Shown: piece by piece, positions 1 through 9,173 of the stretch
Position numbering within the stretch: position 1 is the first letter of the stretch
How the letters are laid out: each line of letters starts with the position of its first letter
From: RGIG3701 sp964438515
GTDB lineage: Bacteria > Planctomycetota > Planctomycetia > Pirellulales > Thermoguttaceae
NCBI GenBank assembly: GCA_964438515.1
Contig: CAYTLK010000002.1
Location: 62,001 to 126,000 of the forward strand
Length of the DNA: 64,000 bases
Direction: 5' to 3'
Translations under genes and position numbers: made by a program
Notes under the pieces: model-generated
The model's database searches: none
Told to the model about the DNA's origin: nothing
Seen by the model: the letters and a program-made list of their open reading frames with translations, nothing else

Positions 1-3000
1 GTACGTTTTTCCGTCCGTCACTGTAATGCTGTTGATGACCGGCGCAACCGTATCGATGACGATCGTACCAATCGACTTCACAGCGTCAAATGCCGCATGA
101 TTTGCCGCATCGAAAATCTGATACGTGAACGCATGGGTGCCGTCCTCCCGATCCTCAACAACCACTTCATCAAAGGAACCGTCCGCATTCGACTGTACCT
201 CGGCGATAAACATACCATTATCATAAATGACGAGCCAGCAATCATTTGCGTCGGTGACTTTTCCGGAAATGTCGAACGTTGCGGTCGTGCTGTTGGTCGG
301 CGTCGTGCCGTCAAGCGTAACGGAACCGTCGAACGTCGGTGCGGTGCGGTCCACGAGGAACGAATACGAGACCGAAGGTTTCGCAGCGTCCGAAACGTTT
401 GTAATTCCATCGTCGCCCCAGAAATTGACCGTATACTCGCCGTCCGCGAGGTCCGCAATCGCTTTGGAAATCGTCGTTTCATAGGATTTCTGCGCTTCCG
501 CATCGATCGTTCCGGAACCCGAAGCCGCCACGTCTCCCTTAGCGTTCACGACGTTCCAACCCCAGGATTTGATGGCGGTATCGTCCGTAAATTTCACGTT
601 AATTGCGAGATCTTTCGTTCCGTCGAGAGCGTACGCGCCGTCTTCTTTTTCGTAAGCCGTATTGTTCGTGAAATCAAAATCATTCACTTTCACGGACGGC
701 GCTTTGTCGTCGTAAATGTACTCAAAATGGAACGTTGCGCCGATTTTTTCGCCGTAAGCGTCTTTGAGCGTGAAACTCAAGTCGGCATAAAGCGTCTGGC
801 TGAGCGTCACGTCGTTCATCGTGAAAATCAGTTTTCCGTCTGCGAATTCAGCCGACGCAATCGCGGTGTTGTTCGTGAGATTCAGCGTCCCTTCGAGCAA
901 AAGCGTCGCTTCATCAATGAAATAATCACTCATGTCGAGCACGATTTTTCCCGCATACTCGCCGGAAGTTTCTTTGAAACCGATACTCATCAGTTCGTCA
1001 AAAACGGCGCTCGTGCTCGTGCTTGAACCAGCGTTGTAGTACACGTTTTCCGTATTTGCGACGGGTTTGACGTTCCAAATGACCGTATACGCTTCGGAAA
1101 CGGCACTCACATTCCCGGCGTCGTCCGTTGCGGTCAGCGTGAACGTATTTTCACCATAATCCAAATTGACGCTTGCAGCGTTTGCGGGCGCGATGTCCCA
1201 CGAATTTCCGTTGTGCGTGATCGTCAGTTTCTTCACGCCCGACAGATTGTCGGAATAATTGAAATTGAGCGTAATCGGCGAGACGTACGAACTTCCGGCC
1301 GTATTCGTAATCGCAGCGGTTGGGGCTTTTGTATCAAGTACGTAATTCGAAATTTGTTTGCTCGCGGAATTTCCCGCATTGTCGTAAACCGTCACGGCAA
1401 AAGTGTAGGTTCCGTCCGCAAGCGTCACGCCCGTCAGATTCGTGAAATCCCCCGTACTGGCGGCCGTTCCGTCTGAAACGACGAAATCGGTGCGGAACAT
1501 TCCGGAAACACTTGCGCCTGCGTCTGTCGTTCCGGTGTACATAATGTACGCATTCAGCGGCTCGTTTTTCCCCTCGGTCCAATCGACGTTCAAATCGAAT
1601 TTCGGCTGCGTTTTGGACGGAGTTTTCACTTGCGGGTCGAATTTCGTAATGGAACCGTCGAGCGTTCGATCCACATGAATCGCCGCGGCGAGCGTTTCGG
1701 AAGCCGTTTTGTTTCCAAAAATGTCTTCTGCTGTGTAGGAAATCGAAATGTCGGTCCCATCGTCAGCCGCCAAAATCGTCTGAGCCAGTTTATTGTCCGT
1801 AAAATTCTCAATATCAAATATCAAAGACTTTACGGTGCCGTCTTGGGTGTAACGGATTGTGACTTGCGCCTCGTAAATTTCGTTGAAATCGGAAATCGTC
1901 AGTTTCAGTTCGACATTCTGGGAGTTTGCCGTAAGTTTACTCGCAGCGATTTTTCCTGCAAAGTCGCTGCCGTTCGTCAGAGAAACAATTGGTGCTTCCG
2001 AGTCGTTCGTAATGAAAATTTTCACATCCATACCGTCGATCGTCGTTTCTTCTTCCGCATCCACTCCTTTGGCCAATTTCCCGTATTCGTCGGTGTAGGA
2101 AATCGAAATACTGGAAAGGAACGTCTGAATCGTGTCCCCGGTCGGATCGTTCAGCGTGACCCACAGATCGCCGGCGGCGTCGATTTCGTAAGATGCGACT
2201 GCATTCCCGGAAAACGTGACGGAAACATTTTCTTTCACAATCGCGGAACCGTCATTTTCTTGAAACAGCGTCTGAATATTTCCGATTTTCGAACGATAAT
2301 TGCCGGTATAATCCTTCGTGTTGAATGCCGTCTTAATGTAAATTTCCGTTTCATTCAGCTCCACACCCGCAGCCGTAATTTCGGGAACTTCATTATAAAT
2401 GTATTTAAACGTCTTTGCCGATTCGTTTCCAGCAATGTCGGTGCAAGTGAAAACGAGGGTGTTTTCGCCGTACGCCAGCGTGAAATCAATGACGTACGCG
2501 AGCGTTTCGTCGCCTGCCGTCACGGAAGTGTACGAAATGACGTTTCCATTGAGCGTAATCACGGGCGAGGTGGTGTCGCTTGCGGTTTTCAGATGCAAAT
2601 CGGAAATCGTCACATTCAGCGTCTGTTCGTCCGACTCGACATACTTCCAGACGCCCTGATTGGTAGAATAGTCGTCCGACATGGAGGGTTTGACCGTATC
2701 GACGAGAATCTCTTTTTTGACTTCCGTTGTTTTGTTTCCAGCAAGGTCCTTCGTGTAGGCGCCCAGCGTGTGTGTGCCGTCTGCAACTGCATTCGTCAGC
2801 GTAAACGACTTCGAAAAAACGTATGTCTCGCCGTTTTTCACACACGCATTCTTGAACGAATCCGCCGTCAGTTTGACGCTCTGTTTGTCCGCACCGTCCA
2901 AGGTGAAAACGACCCAAATTCCCTGCGTACTGTCCGCGATTTCCGCCAGAATCGCATTGTACGCCGTTTCACTCAACGTGGAAGAAACCGTGTAAGTCGG

Positions 3001-4155
3001 CGTCGAATCTTTAGTGTACGTTTTTCCGTCACTGTAAGTAACTACGATGTCGGGCCACGTAAGCGTGTCGAACGCCAGAGTCGGCGCCAGAGTGTCGAGC
3101 TGAATGGAATACGTATTTTCACTGTTGTCCGCGCCTTCGTAACTCAGCGTGAGGACGATAACCGTATTGGATTTCACCGCATCAAGATTGAGCGTGAAAT
3201 TTCCGTCCTTATCGACCGTATATTCGAAGCCGGCCCCAGTCTGGTTCTGCCGCATGTTTTGGATCGAAACCGTCTGGGGATTTCCGTCCGAATCCGTGTA
3301 GGAAATTTTTCCAACGATCGTCATATTCCCATTTTCAGGGAGCGTACCGCCGATTTCGATTCCGTCTTCACCCGTCTGCGCCGCGACAAACGACTGCGTC
3401 TCTTCGTCCGCAACAATCGGTGAGGACCCGTTGACCGTCAAATCCGAGATTTCCGGTTTCACGATAATCTGCTGAACGACATCAATCTTCGCGTCGTACT
3501 GCGCTTTCACCATTGTGTTGAACTCGCTCTGGCTCAAAACCCCGTTTCCGTCGAGGTCCATGAGAGGATTCAGTTCCAGCGTGCTCACGTTAATTCCGTA
3601 CTGCGCCTGGAAAAGCGCTGCCGAACGCTGCGACCAGCCGGCACCTTTCAAAAGATTCCCGTACGCGGTGAAATATTCCGTATTTCCCACCATTCCATCG
3701 CCGTCGATCGTGTCGCCCGGAGTCGTGAAAAGCACGCTGATGGGATTCTGCGAGTTCACTCCCGTCACCGTCACTGTGTAGTCGGACCCGAAACCCATCT
3801 GCAAGAGCAGCGTCGTCATTCCGCTCTGAACGTCCGTCTCACTTTTCAGAATATTCTGCTTTGCGCCGTTTTCATCCTGAATCGTGACGTTGCTCACGTC
3901 CACATTTCCCTGAATATGCATCGCAACATACTGCGTCGAGGTGTCGCGCATGTTATTCGCATCGTTGAGCGTCACATAAAAAACCTCGGACTGAATATTC
4001 GTCTCCGCATTCGCCATAGAAACTGCGGAAAGCATCTGACGTTCCTCCAGAGACTCCAATTGCGGCGTACGGTTTTTCCGATTCGCGGCGATTGCACTCT
4101 TCGTGCGAAAATGACCTGATTTGTGAAAACGACTGGATTCAGAATTTTTTTTCAT
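1..4155 (-). CDS. Giant LEPR-XLL-type surface protein with EF-hands and Ig-like repeats (C-terminus beyond window)
   Basis: The frame is open from the ATG at 4155 to the left edge, about 1,385 codons with no stop, so the C-terminus is missing. Residues 33-44 read LESLEERQMLSA, a variant of the LEPR-XLL motif found near the N-terminus of very large exported planctomycete proteins. Two EF-hand/dockerin-like calcium loops follow at about 147-160 (DGDGMVGNTE) and 200-212 (DLDGNGVLSQSEF). The rest is an array of roughly 100-residue Ig-like/cadherin-like beta domains with recurring phrases such as DGTYTF, DNAGN, DTKAPT and DRTAP. It is probably an extracellular adhesin or matrix protein; no catalytic domain is visible. 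Sequences near 3018 and at position 1 encode the same DGKTY turn, showing internal duplication. A promoter with an overlapping inverted repeat lies upstream (4253-4291). Family assignment is firm, function is inferred. Confidence 0.85.
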   Translation of the reverse strand, partial: MKKNSESSRFHKSGHFRTKSAIAANRKNRTPQLESLEERQMLSAVSMANAETNIQSEVFYVTLNDANNMRDTSTQYVAMHIQGNVDVSNVTIQDENGAKQNILKSETDVQSGMTTLLLQMGFGSDYTVTVTGVNSQNPISVLFTTPGDTIDGDGMVGNTEYFTAYGNLLKGAGWSQRSAALFQAQYGINVSTLELNPLMDLDGNGVLSQSEFNTMVKAQYDAKIDVVQQIIVKPEISDLTVNGSSPIVADEETQSFVAAQTGEDGIEIGGTLPENGNMTIVGKISYTDSDGNPQTVSIQNMRQNQTGAGFEYTVDKDGNFTLNLDAVKSNTVIVLTLSYEGADNSENTYSIQLDTLAPTLAFDTLTWPDIVVTYSDGKTYTKDSTPTYTVSSTLSETAYNAILAEIADSTQGIWVVFTLDGADKQSVKLTADSFKNACVKNGETYVFSKSFTLTNAVADGTHTLGAYTKDLAGNKTTEVKKEILVDTVKPSMSDDYSTNQGVWKYVESDEQTLNVTISDLHLKTASDTTSPVITLNGNVISYTSVTAGDETLAYVIDFTLAYGENTLVFTCTDIAGNESAKTFKYIYNEVPEITAAGVELNETEIYIKTAFNTKDYTGNYRSKIGNIQTLFQENDGSAIVKENVSVTFSGNAVASYEIDAAGDLWVTLNDPTGDTIQTFLSSISISYTDEYGKLAKGVDAEEETTIDGMDVKIFITNDSEAPIVSLTNGSDFAGKIAASKLTANSQNVELKLTISDFNEIYEAQVTIRYTQDGTVKSLIFDIENFTDNKLAQTILAADDGTDISISYTAEDIFGNKTASETLAAAIHVDRTLDGSITKFDPQVKTPSKTQPKFDLNVDWTEGKNEPLNAYIMYTGTTDAGASVSGMFRTDFVVSDGTAASTGDFTNLTGVTLADGTYTFAVTVYDNAGNSASKQISNYVLDTKAPTAAITNTAGSSYVSPITLNFNYSDNLSGVKKLTITHNGNSWDIAPANAASVNLDYGENTFTLTATDDAGNVSAVSEAYTVIWNVKPVANTENVYYNAGSSTSTSAVFDELMSIGFKETSGEYAGKIVLDMSDYFIDEATLLLEGTLNLTNNTAIASAEFADGKLIFTMNDVTLSQTLYADLSFTLKDAYGEKIGATFHFEYIYDDKAPSVKVNDFDFTNNTAYEKEDGAYALDGTKDLAINVKFTDDTAIKSWGWNVVNAKGDVAASGSGTIDAEAQKSYETTISKAIADLADGEYTVNFWGDDGITNVSDAAKPSVSYSFLVDRTAPTFDGSVTLDGTTPTNSTTATFDISGKVTDANDCWLVIYDNGMFIAEVQSNADGSFDEVVVEDREDGTHAFTYQIFDAANHAAFDAVKSIGTIVIDTVAPVINSITVTDGKTY

Positions 4156-4252
4156 GATTGTTTTTCCACTTATACGGGGATGAACCGATTTTAAGGTCCG
4201 CGTTCGATTAAATCAAACGATAATTTAAACTGTGCCGATTGAATTGGATTTC

Positions 4253-4280
4253 ACTATAAAAGTACATACGGATTCTTCAA
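4253..4280 (-). promoter_or_regulatory. Promoter of the giant surface protein
   Basis: On the minus strand TTGAAG (4275-4280) and TATAGT (4253-4258) are separated by 16 bp. The implied transcript start near 4246 gives a leader of about 90 nt before the ATG at 4155. Confidence 0.5.
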
Positions 4281-4291
4281 GATAGAAGAAT
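4272..4291. promoter_or_regulatory. Inverted repeat over a -35 box (candidate operator)
   Basis: ATTCTTC (4272-4278) and GAAGAAT (4285-4291) form a perfect 7-bp inverted repeat with a 6-bp spacer. It overlaps the -35 box of the minus-strand promoter, as expected of a repressor site. No regulator gene adjoins it. Confidence 0.35.
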
Positions 4292-4709
4292 ACATATTGT
4301 TACAATCGGCATATCCGTCACAATCTGTTCATTGAAAAGTCTAAAATATAGACACTTTTCCCAAAATAATGTTTTTAATGACAAAATTTGCACAATACGA
4401 GCAATTTGAGTAAAATACGCAGAATACACAACTCAGGATCGATTTTTCTACGAAAGTTCTGAATTCCGTCCATTCTTCTCGATTTTTTGCTATACATATA
4501 TTCTTACGTAACTCACAGGCAAAATGTCTCTATAAATTTACTAAAAAAAAGAATATCTTGCAAGCCGAAAAATTGCATATAAGAGATAATTTTGGAAAAT
4601 TACAGAAAATCGGTGTTTTTATGTAAATAGATACAACCGTTAAAACCGATAGTAAATCTGAATTGGATATTCATACACCAGTCATAAAAGGTGACTAAAG
4701 GAATAAGTC

Positions 4710-6200
4710 ATGAACACAAAATCATTTCATAAGAAAGCGATTCTGAAGGGAATCAGCGCTTTTTTGACCCTGGCAGCTCTGTCTTCGTCAGTCTTCGCGC
4801 AGTCCTCGTACCCTTCGGAAAGCTTTGGACGGGATGCCGCCCTGGCGTCCTTTGACCGAGCGGACCAAAATTCCCGCGCACAGGCGCAGGCCGCTTCGCT
4901 GAATGTGGCGAACGAACAAAGCACCCTTCCGCCTGACGCAGAAAGAGGGTTCAGCGAAGAATACATCGTCGAACCGGAAATTGCGGAGCCGGACGGTCTC
5001 ATTCTGAATCGTTTGAACAACGCACCTGCTTCCCAAATCGGTTCGGCATTTCTTGGCGCGGGTTCGTTCTTCATCAACGGATACGCGGCACAGGGACTGC
5101 GTTACGGAAACACGGACGGCGACTATTACGCCCCGATGGGAATGAACGATAAAGAAGGCTATCAGCTCAACCAGCTCTACCTCTCGATCGGCCGCAAAGT
5201 TGAAAAAGGCGACCGCTGGTCTTTGGGCGGACAAATTGACCTCATGTACGGCACCGACTATTATTATATGTCGTCTGCCGGTCTCGAAAATCGATGCGAC
5301 AACTCGCCGCACTGGAATTCCACGGACGATAATTACATGTACCGCGCAGGACGAAGCGAGTACGGATGTGCGCTTCCTCAGGCGTTTGCGGAATTGTACG
5401 CGCCGATTATGGGCGGTGTCGATGTGAAAGTCGGTCATTTTTACTCCGTGATGGGATACGAATCGCTCGAAAGCAACCGAAACTTCTTCTATTCCAACTC
5501 CTACGCGCGTATGTACGGAATGCCCACCTCCATGACGGGAGCCGTTGCAACGCTGGGTCTTGTGAACGGATGGAGTCTCGTTCTGGGAGGCGTCAACGAA
5601 TGGAACGCATTCGACTCGGATGAGGATAATTTTTCCGGCGTCTTTGGACTCACGTATGAAGGTGCCGACAAATTCTTCACGTTCTCTGCGACCTTAATGT
5701 ACGGTAAACAGTGCGCGCCGTGCTACCAGTTTGAAACCTATTCCGACGCGGCAGACGTCACCGTTTTCAACACTTTCGCAAAGTTCCAGTTCACACAGCG
5801 TCTGTCGTACGTCTGCGAATTCACCGCCGGTTACGATGACCGCGATTATTTCGAGATGGCGACGTTCGGCACACACCGCGGACGCGCGTGGTTCGGACTG
5901 AATAACTACCTCTTCTACCAGGTTTGCGACACGCTGACGCTCGGAACTCGTTTCGAGTGGTTCAACGACGCCGACAGCACCGTCATCGACGGCGGATACG
6001 GTTTTTCGACACGCGACGAAGCCTCCAACTACTTCGCGCTGACGGTCGGAGCCAATTGGACGCCGCTTTGCTGGATGACGATTCGACCGGAAATTCGTTA
6101 CGATTTCAGCGACTGGGAGTGCGGAAATCTGCGCACGTACGACGGCTGGACGGACGAGTCGCAAGTCACGGTGGGCGCCGACATCATCGTACGATTTTAA
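4710..6200 (+). CDS. Outer-membrane beta-barrel porin, BBP2 (OmpL-like) family
   Basis: 496 residues with a signal peptide (about 1-31, ending SSVFAQ). The body matches the putative beta-barrel porin-2 family common in planctomycetes: FFINGYAAQGLRYG at the start of the barrel, YQLNQLYLSIGRK, GGQIDLMYGTDYYY, the GHFYSVMGYES turn, NGWSLVLGGVNEW, and alternating aromatic strands. The last residue is Phe (ADIIVRF), typical of Bam-inserted outer-membrane proteins. It most likely forms a passive or weakly selective pore in the outer membrane; the substrate cannot be read from sequence. It is transcribed alone: a strong terminator follows at 6230. The 30-60 region after the signal peptide is polar and may be periplasmic. 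Confidence 0.85.
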   Translation: MNTKSFHKKAILKGISAFLTLAALSSSVFAQSSYPSESFGRDAALASFDRADQNSRAQAQAASLNVANEQSTLPPDAERGFSEEYIVEPEIAEPDGLILNRLNNAPASQIGSAFLGAGSFFINGYAAQGLRYGNTDGDYYAPMGMNDKEGYQLNQLYLSIGRKVEKGDRWSLGGQIDLMYGTDYYYMSSAGLENRCDNSPHWNSTDDNYMYRAGRSEYGCALPQAFAELYAPIMGGVDVKVGHFYSVMGYESLESNRNFFYSNSYARMYGMPTSMTGAVATLGLVNGWSLVLGGVNEWNAFDSDEDNFSGVFGLTYEGADKFFTFSATLMYGKQCAPCYQFETYSDAADVTVFNTFAKFQFTQRLSYVCEFTAGYDDRDYFEMATFGTHRGRAWFGLNNYLFYQVCDTLTLGTRFEWFNDADSTVIDGGYGFSTRDEASNYFALTVGANWTPLCWMTIRPEIRYDFSDWECGNLRTYDGWTDESQVTVGADIIVRF

Positions 6201-6229
6201 TCACAATTTGAATTTTGCCGAATATTCAG

Positions 6230-6270
6230 AAAGAACGAGGTCTTCATGACGCCTCGTTCTTTTTTTCTTT
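6230..6270 (+). terminator. Rho-independent terminator of the porin gene
   Basis: AAAGAACGAGG (6230-6240) pairs perfectly over 11 bp with CCTCGTTCTTT (6252-6262) around an 11-nt loop, followed by a T-rich tract. Confidence 0.85.
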
Positions 6271-6474
6271 TCACGCTGCTTCTCATTCTGCTTCATTCTG
6301 CTTCATTCTGTTTCACGCTGAAAAATCCGTTCAAAAAGATGCTTTCCACTGGAAATTTCATCTGAAAATAAAGAATTGAGAGAAAATGTAGGAAATAGAA
6401 AAGATACAGAACGTTTTAAATCTTCCTCTTTTTAAAGATTTTCCGTTTATTTTCGTCGAATGGGGTGAGAATGC

Positions 6475-6503
6475 TTGACTTTTTGCGGTAAATGATGTAC
6501 AAT
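6475..6503 (+). promoter_or_regulatory. Promoter of the methionine/folate fusion gene
   Basis: TTGACT (6475-6480), 17-bp spacer, TACAAT (6498-6503). The start near 6510 leaves a short leader of about 35 nt without a clear Shine-Dalgarno sequence. Confidence 0.65.
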
Positions 6504-6544
6504 GGAAGAAAATATGTCATTTTTCCCTTTTTTCAACCCCGCAA

Positions 6545-8464
6545 ATGACCAATACTCCGAATAAAATCAACCGCCTGTTAGAGGCGTTTCAGAAATCCGT
6601 TGTTATTTTTGACGGCGCGATGGGAACCGAACTTTATCGAAACCATATTTTCACGAATAGTTGTTTCGATGAACTGAATCTTTCACGCTCCAATCTCGTG
6701 GTACAGATCCATACGAGCTACCTCGAGGCGGGTGCGGAGGTTCTGACGACAAACACAATCAGCGCCAATTCCTTCTTTCTGCAGAAATTCGGATTTGCGG
6801 ACAAAATGGAAGCAATCAACGCCGCTGGTGTGAAAAACGCACAAAAAGCAATTGATGAATATCGCGCCAATCACGCAAACGCAGCGGACCGAATCATTTA
6901 CATCGCCGCCAGTGTGGGGCCGCTCCTCGACCTTCATCACGCACTGAGTTTTGACCATGCGGTAGAAATTCAGATGGCGCAAATCCTCGCACTGTACCAT
7001 GCGGGCGCGGACTTCATTATGTTCGAAACGCAGACGGACACCGATGCACTGATGGTCGCGGTTTACGCCATTCAGCGGATTCGGGAAACGACTGGCGAAG
7101 AGATTCCGTTCATTTTGTCCTTTCGGCCGTACGCGAAGCGGGAATATTCCACAACGTGTCCTTTGCCGGAAATGCTCACGAAGTTTCAGGAAGCGTGCCG
7201 TCTGTACAACCTTCCGAAACCGCTCGCGTATGGAATGAACTGCGGGCTGGGACCGGAAGAAATGCTCGAAGCGGTTCAGGAAGTCATTCCGCTGGTGGAC
7301 GTTCCACTGGTGGTTCAGCCCGAAGCCGGGTCGCCGCGTCAGGTGGAAGTGCGTTCCATTGCGATGACGTCGCCGGAATTTTTCACGGAATATTGTAAAC
7401 GTTACATCGATTTGGGCGCTCGCGGCGTTGGAGGGTGCTGCGGAATCGGTCCCGACCACATTCGGGAAATGGCGCGGGCGGTGAAACCTCTGACCAATGC
7501 GCGTCTGAATGACGTGAATATGCGTGCGCTCAACGAAAAAGCCGTCCTTTGGGACCCTGTGCCGCTCGAAGAACGTTCGAATTTGGGGAAAAAACTGTCG
7601 GAACGTGCGTGGATTACGAGCGTGGAACTCGTACCGCCTCGCGGCTGCGACCTCACGGCGACGATTGAAAAGTGTAAACATTTGAAAGAATTGGGACTCG
7701 ACTGCATCAACATCCCCGATGGACCGCGCGCAAGCTGCAAGATTTCGTCGATCGTGACGGCCGACCGAATTCAGCAGGAGGCAAAAATCGAAACGATTCT
7801 GCATTTTTGCTGCCGCGACAAAAATCTTATCGGAATGATGGCCGACCTGCTTGGAATCGCCGCCTGTGAAATTCACAACCTCCTTTTCATCACGGGCGAC
7901 CCGCCGAAACTCGGTGAATATCCCGATGCTACGGGTGTTTTCGACACGGATTCTGTCGGAATGACGCGAATTCAGCAGCGTATGAACCGCGGCGTCGATC
8001 TGGGCGGAAATCAGCTCCCTCAAAAAACCTCTGCCGTCACGGGGGTTGGACTCGACCCGAACGCGCTCGACCAAGACCGTGAAGTGGAACGTTTCTTCCG
8101 GAAAGTCGAAGCTGGGGCGGAATTTGCCATTACGCAGCCGGTTTTCGATACGGACGTTCTTTTACGGACGCTGGATCGGGTAGAATCTGCCGGAATCCCG
8201 ATTCTCGCTGGAATTTGGCCGCTTGCGAGCTACCGAAATGCGTTTTTCATGAAGACGGAGGTTCCCGGCGTCACGGTTCCGGACGCAATTATGGAACGGA
8301 TGGAGCGTTACGAACAAAAAGAGGACCAGCAGTCGGAAGGAATCGCGATTGCACGGGAAATCGTGGAACGCATTCAAGCACGAATGGCCGGGATTCAGGT
8401 TTCCGCACCTTTTGGAAACATACAAATTGTGTCTCGCGTTTTGAATGGTTTTGTACAGAAATAA
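6545..8464 (+). CDS. yitJ: Bifunctional homocysteine S-methyltransferase / 5,10-methylenetetrahydrofolate reductase
   Basis: 639 residues with two enzyme modules, the same architecture as Bacillus YitJ. Residues about 10-315 are a homocysteine S-methyltransferase TIM barrel (FDGAMGTELY, TNTISANSFF). The three zinc-ligand cysteines are present: C233 in MNCG and C298/C299 in GGCCG. Residues about 355-620 are an FAD-dependent MetF/MTHFR module (SVELVPPRG, NIPDGPRAS, LFITGDPPKLGEYPDA, ITQPVFDTD). The protein should supply 5-methyl-THF and methylate homocysteine to methionine in the cytosol. No S-box, T-box or other recognisable leader precedes it, and the leader is too short for a riboswitch. The methyl donor used by the first module cannot be told from sequence. 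Confidence 0.92.
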   Translation: MTNTPNKINRLLEAFQKSVVIFDGAMGTELYRNHIFTNSCFDELNLSRSNLVVQIHTSYLEAGAEVLTTNTISANSFFLQKFGFADKMEAINAAGVKNAQKAIDEYRANHANAADRIIYIAASVGPLLDLHHALSFDHAVEIQMAQILALYHAGADFIMFETQTDTDALMVAVYAIQRIRETTGEEIPFILSFRPYAKREYSTTCPLPEMLTKFQEACRLYNLPKPLAYGMNCGLGPEEMLEAVQEVIPLVDVPLVVQPEAGSPRQVEVRSIAMTSPEFFTEYCKRYIDLGARGVGGCCGIGPDHIREMARAVKPLTNARLNDVNMRALNEKAVLWDPVPLEERSNLGKKLSERAWITSVELVPPRGCDLTATIEKCKHLKELGLDCINIPDGPRASCKISSIVTADRIQQEAKIETILHFCCRDKNLIGMMADLLGIAACEIHNLLFITGDPPKLGEYPDATGVFDTDSVGMTRIQQRMNRGVDLGGNQLPQKTSAVTGVGLDPNALDQDREVERFFRKVEAGAEFAITQPVFDTDVLLRTLDRVESAGIPILAGIWPLASYRNAFFMKTEVPGVTVPDAIMERMERYEQKEDQQSEGIAIAREIVERIQARMAGIQVSAPFGNIQIVSRVLNGFVQK

Positions 8465-8515
8465 AAAGTTTTCATTTACAATACTATACAATATATTAAT
8501 GGTATAAAACAGAAT

Positions 8516-9136
8516 ATGAATTCCACTTCCGGATCTCCCAAAAGAATTTCGTACCGTAATTGGCTTCAGCGGATTTTCATCCTGTACGTGATTTTCCTTT
8601 CGTACCTGCTGATTATCGACAATCCATTTGCGGTCGTTCCGATTGATGAAGAACTGGTTGAGGAAGGTTTCGGCCTCTGTTTGACTCCGCATCTCCTTTC
8701 CTTTATCGTCCTCGCAATCCTTGGACTGTGCGCGCGGTTCCGACGTCCCGGCTGGCTGTATTTCGGAATGTTTCTCTATGCGGGCGGAACGGAACTCCTG
8801 CAGGGCGCACTCAATCCGTGGCTCGGACGCTGCTGCGACCCGTACGATTTTGTGGAAAATGTACAGGGCCTGCTTTTCGGCGGTGCGGGCTGGTGGATCT
8901 CGCAGAAATGTTTTCACGGAAAGCGTTCCGGACGCCGTGCCGCAGAGGTTTCCGAACCTTGTGAGACCGAAAAAGATGCGCTGCCGCCGACTAACAGCCC
9001 TCAAAAAGAGATTCAAGACAAAATCCAGAAAAATCAAAAAACAATCGAAGACCCTCTGAAAACTGGAACTTTGGGAAAAACAGCACTCACAAAATGTCTC
9101 CGCACAAACGAAAACCGTAACCCTGCGGCTCCTTGA
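8516..9136 (+). CDS. VanZ-like family membrane protein
   Basis: 206 residues. Three hydrophobic segments (about 20-40, 60-78 and 83-100) are followed by the VanZ signature ELLQ...R..D.YDFVENVQGLLFGGAGWW (about 93-128). The family includes VanZ of teicoplanin resistance, but most members are small integral membrane proteins of unknown role. The C-terminal 70 residues are polar, lysine/glutamine rich and probably disordered. It starts 51 nt after the methionine/folate gene and ends 37 nt before the phosphatase gene, so co-transcription is possible. The function in this cell is unknown; family membership rests on the short signature. Confidence 0.65.
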   Translation: MNSTSGSPKRISYRNWLQRIFILYVIFLSYLLIIDNPFAVVPIDEELVEEGFGLCLTPHLLSFIVLAILGLCARFRRPGWLYFGMFLYAGGTELLQGALNPWLGRCCDPYDFVENVQGLLFGGAGWWISQKCFHGKRSGRRAAEVSEPCETEKDALPPTNSPQKEIQDKIQKNQKTIEDPLKTGTLGKTALTKCLRTNENRNPAAP

Positions 9137-9173
9137 AGCACCTAAAATTTAGAACTGAATCGAGAGAAAAAAC

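Larger units (their letters stand above)
4156..4709. other. Divergent intergenic region
   Basis: AT-rich spacer between two divergent envelope genes. It holds the minus-strand promoter and inverted repeat. On the plus side only a weak match is visible (TCTTGC near 4556, then TATAAG near 4578), not good enough to call. An AAAGGAAT stretch just before 4710 may serve as ribosome binding site for the porin. No further coding or RNA gene is seen. Confidence 0.5.
6201..6544. other. Intergenic region with short tandem repeat and promoter
   Basis: After the terminator there are about four imperfect copies of a 10-bp unit CTTCATTCTG (about 6280-6320), a small microsatellite of no evident function. 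The promoter of the next gene lies at 6475-6503. Nothing else is seen. Confidence 0.6.
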
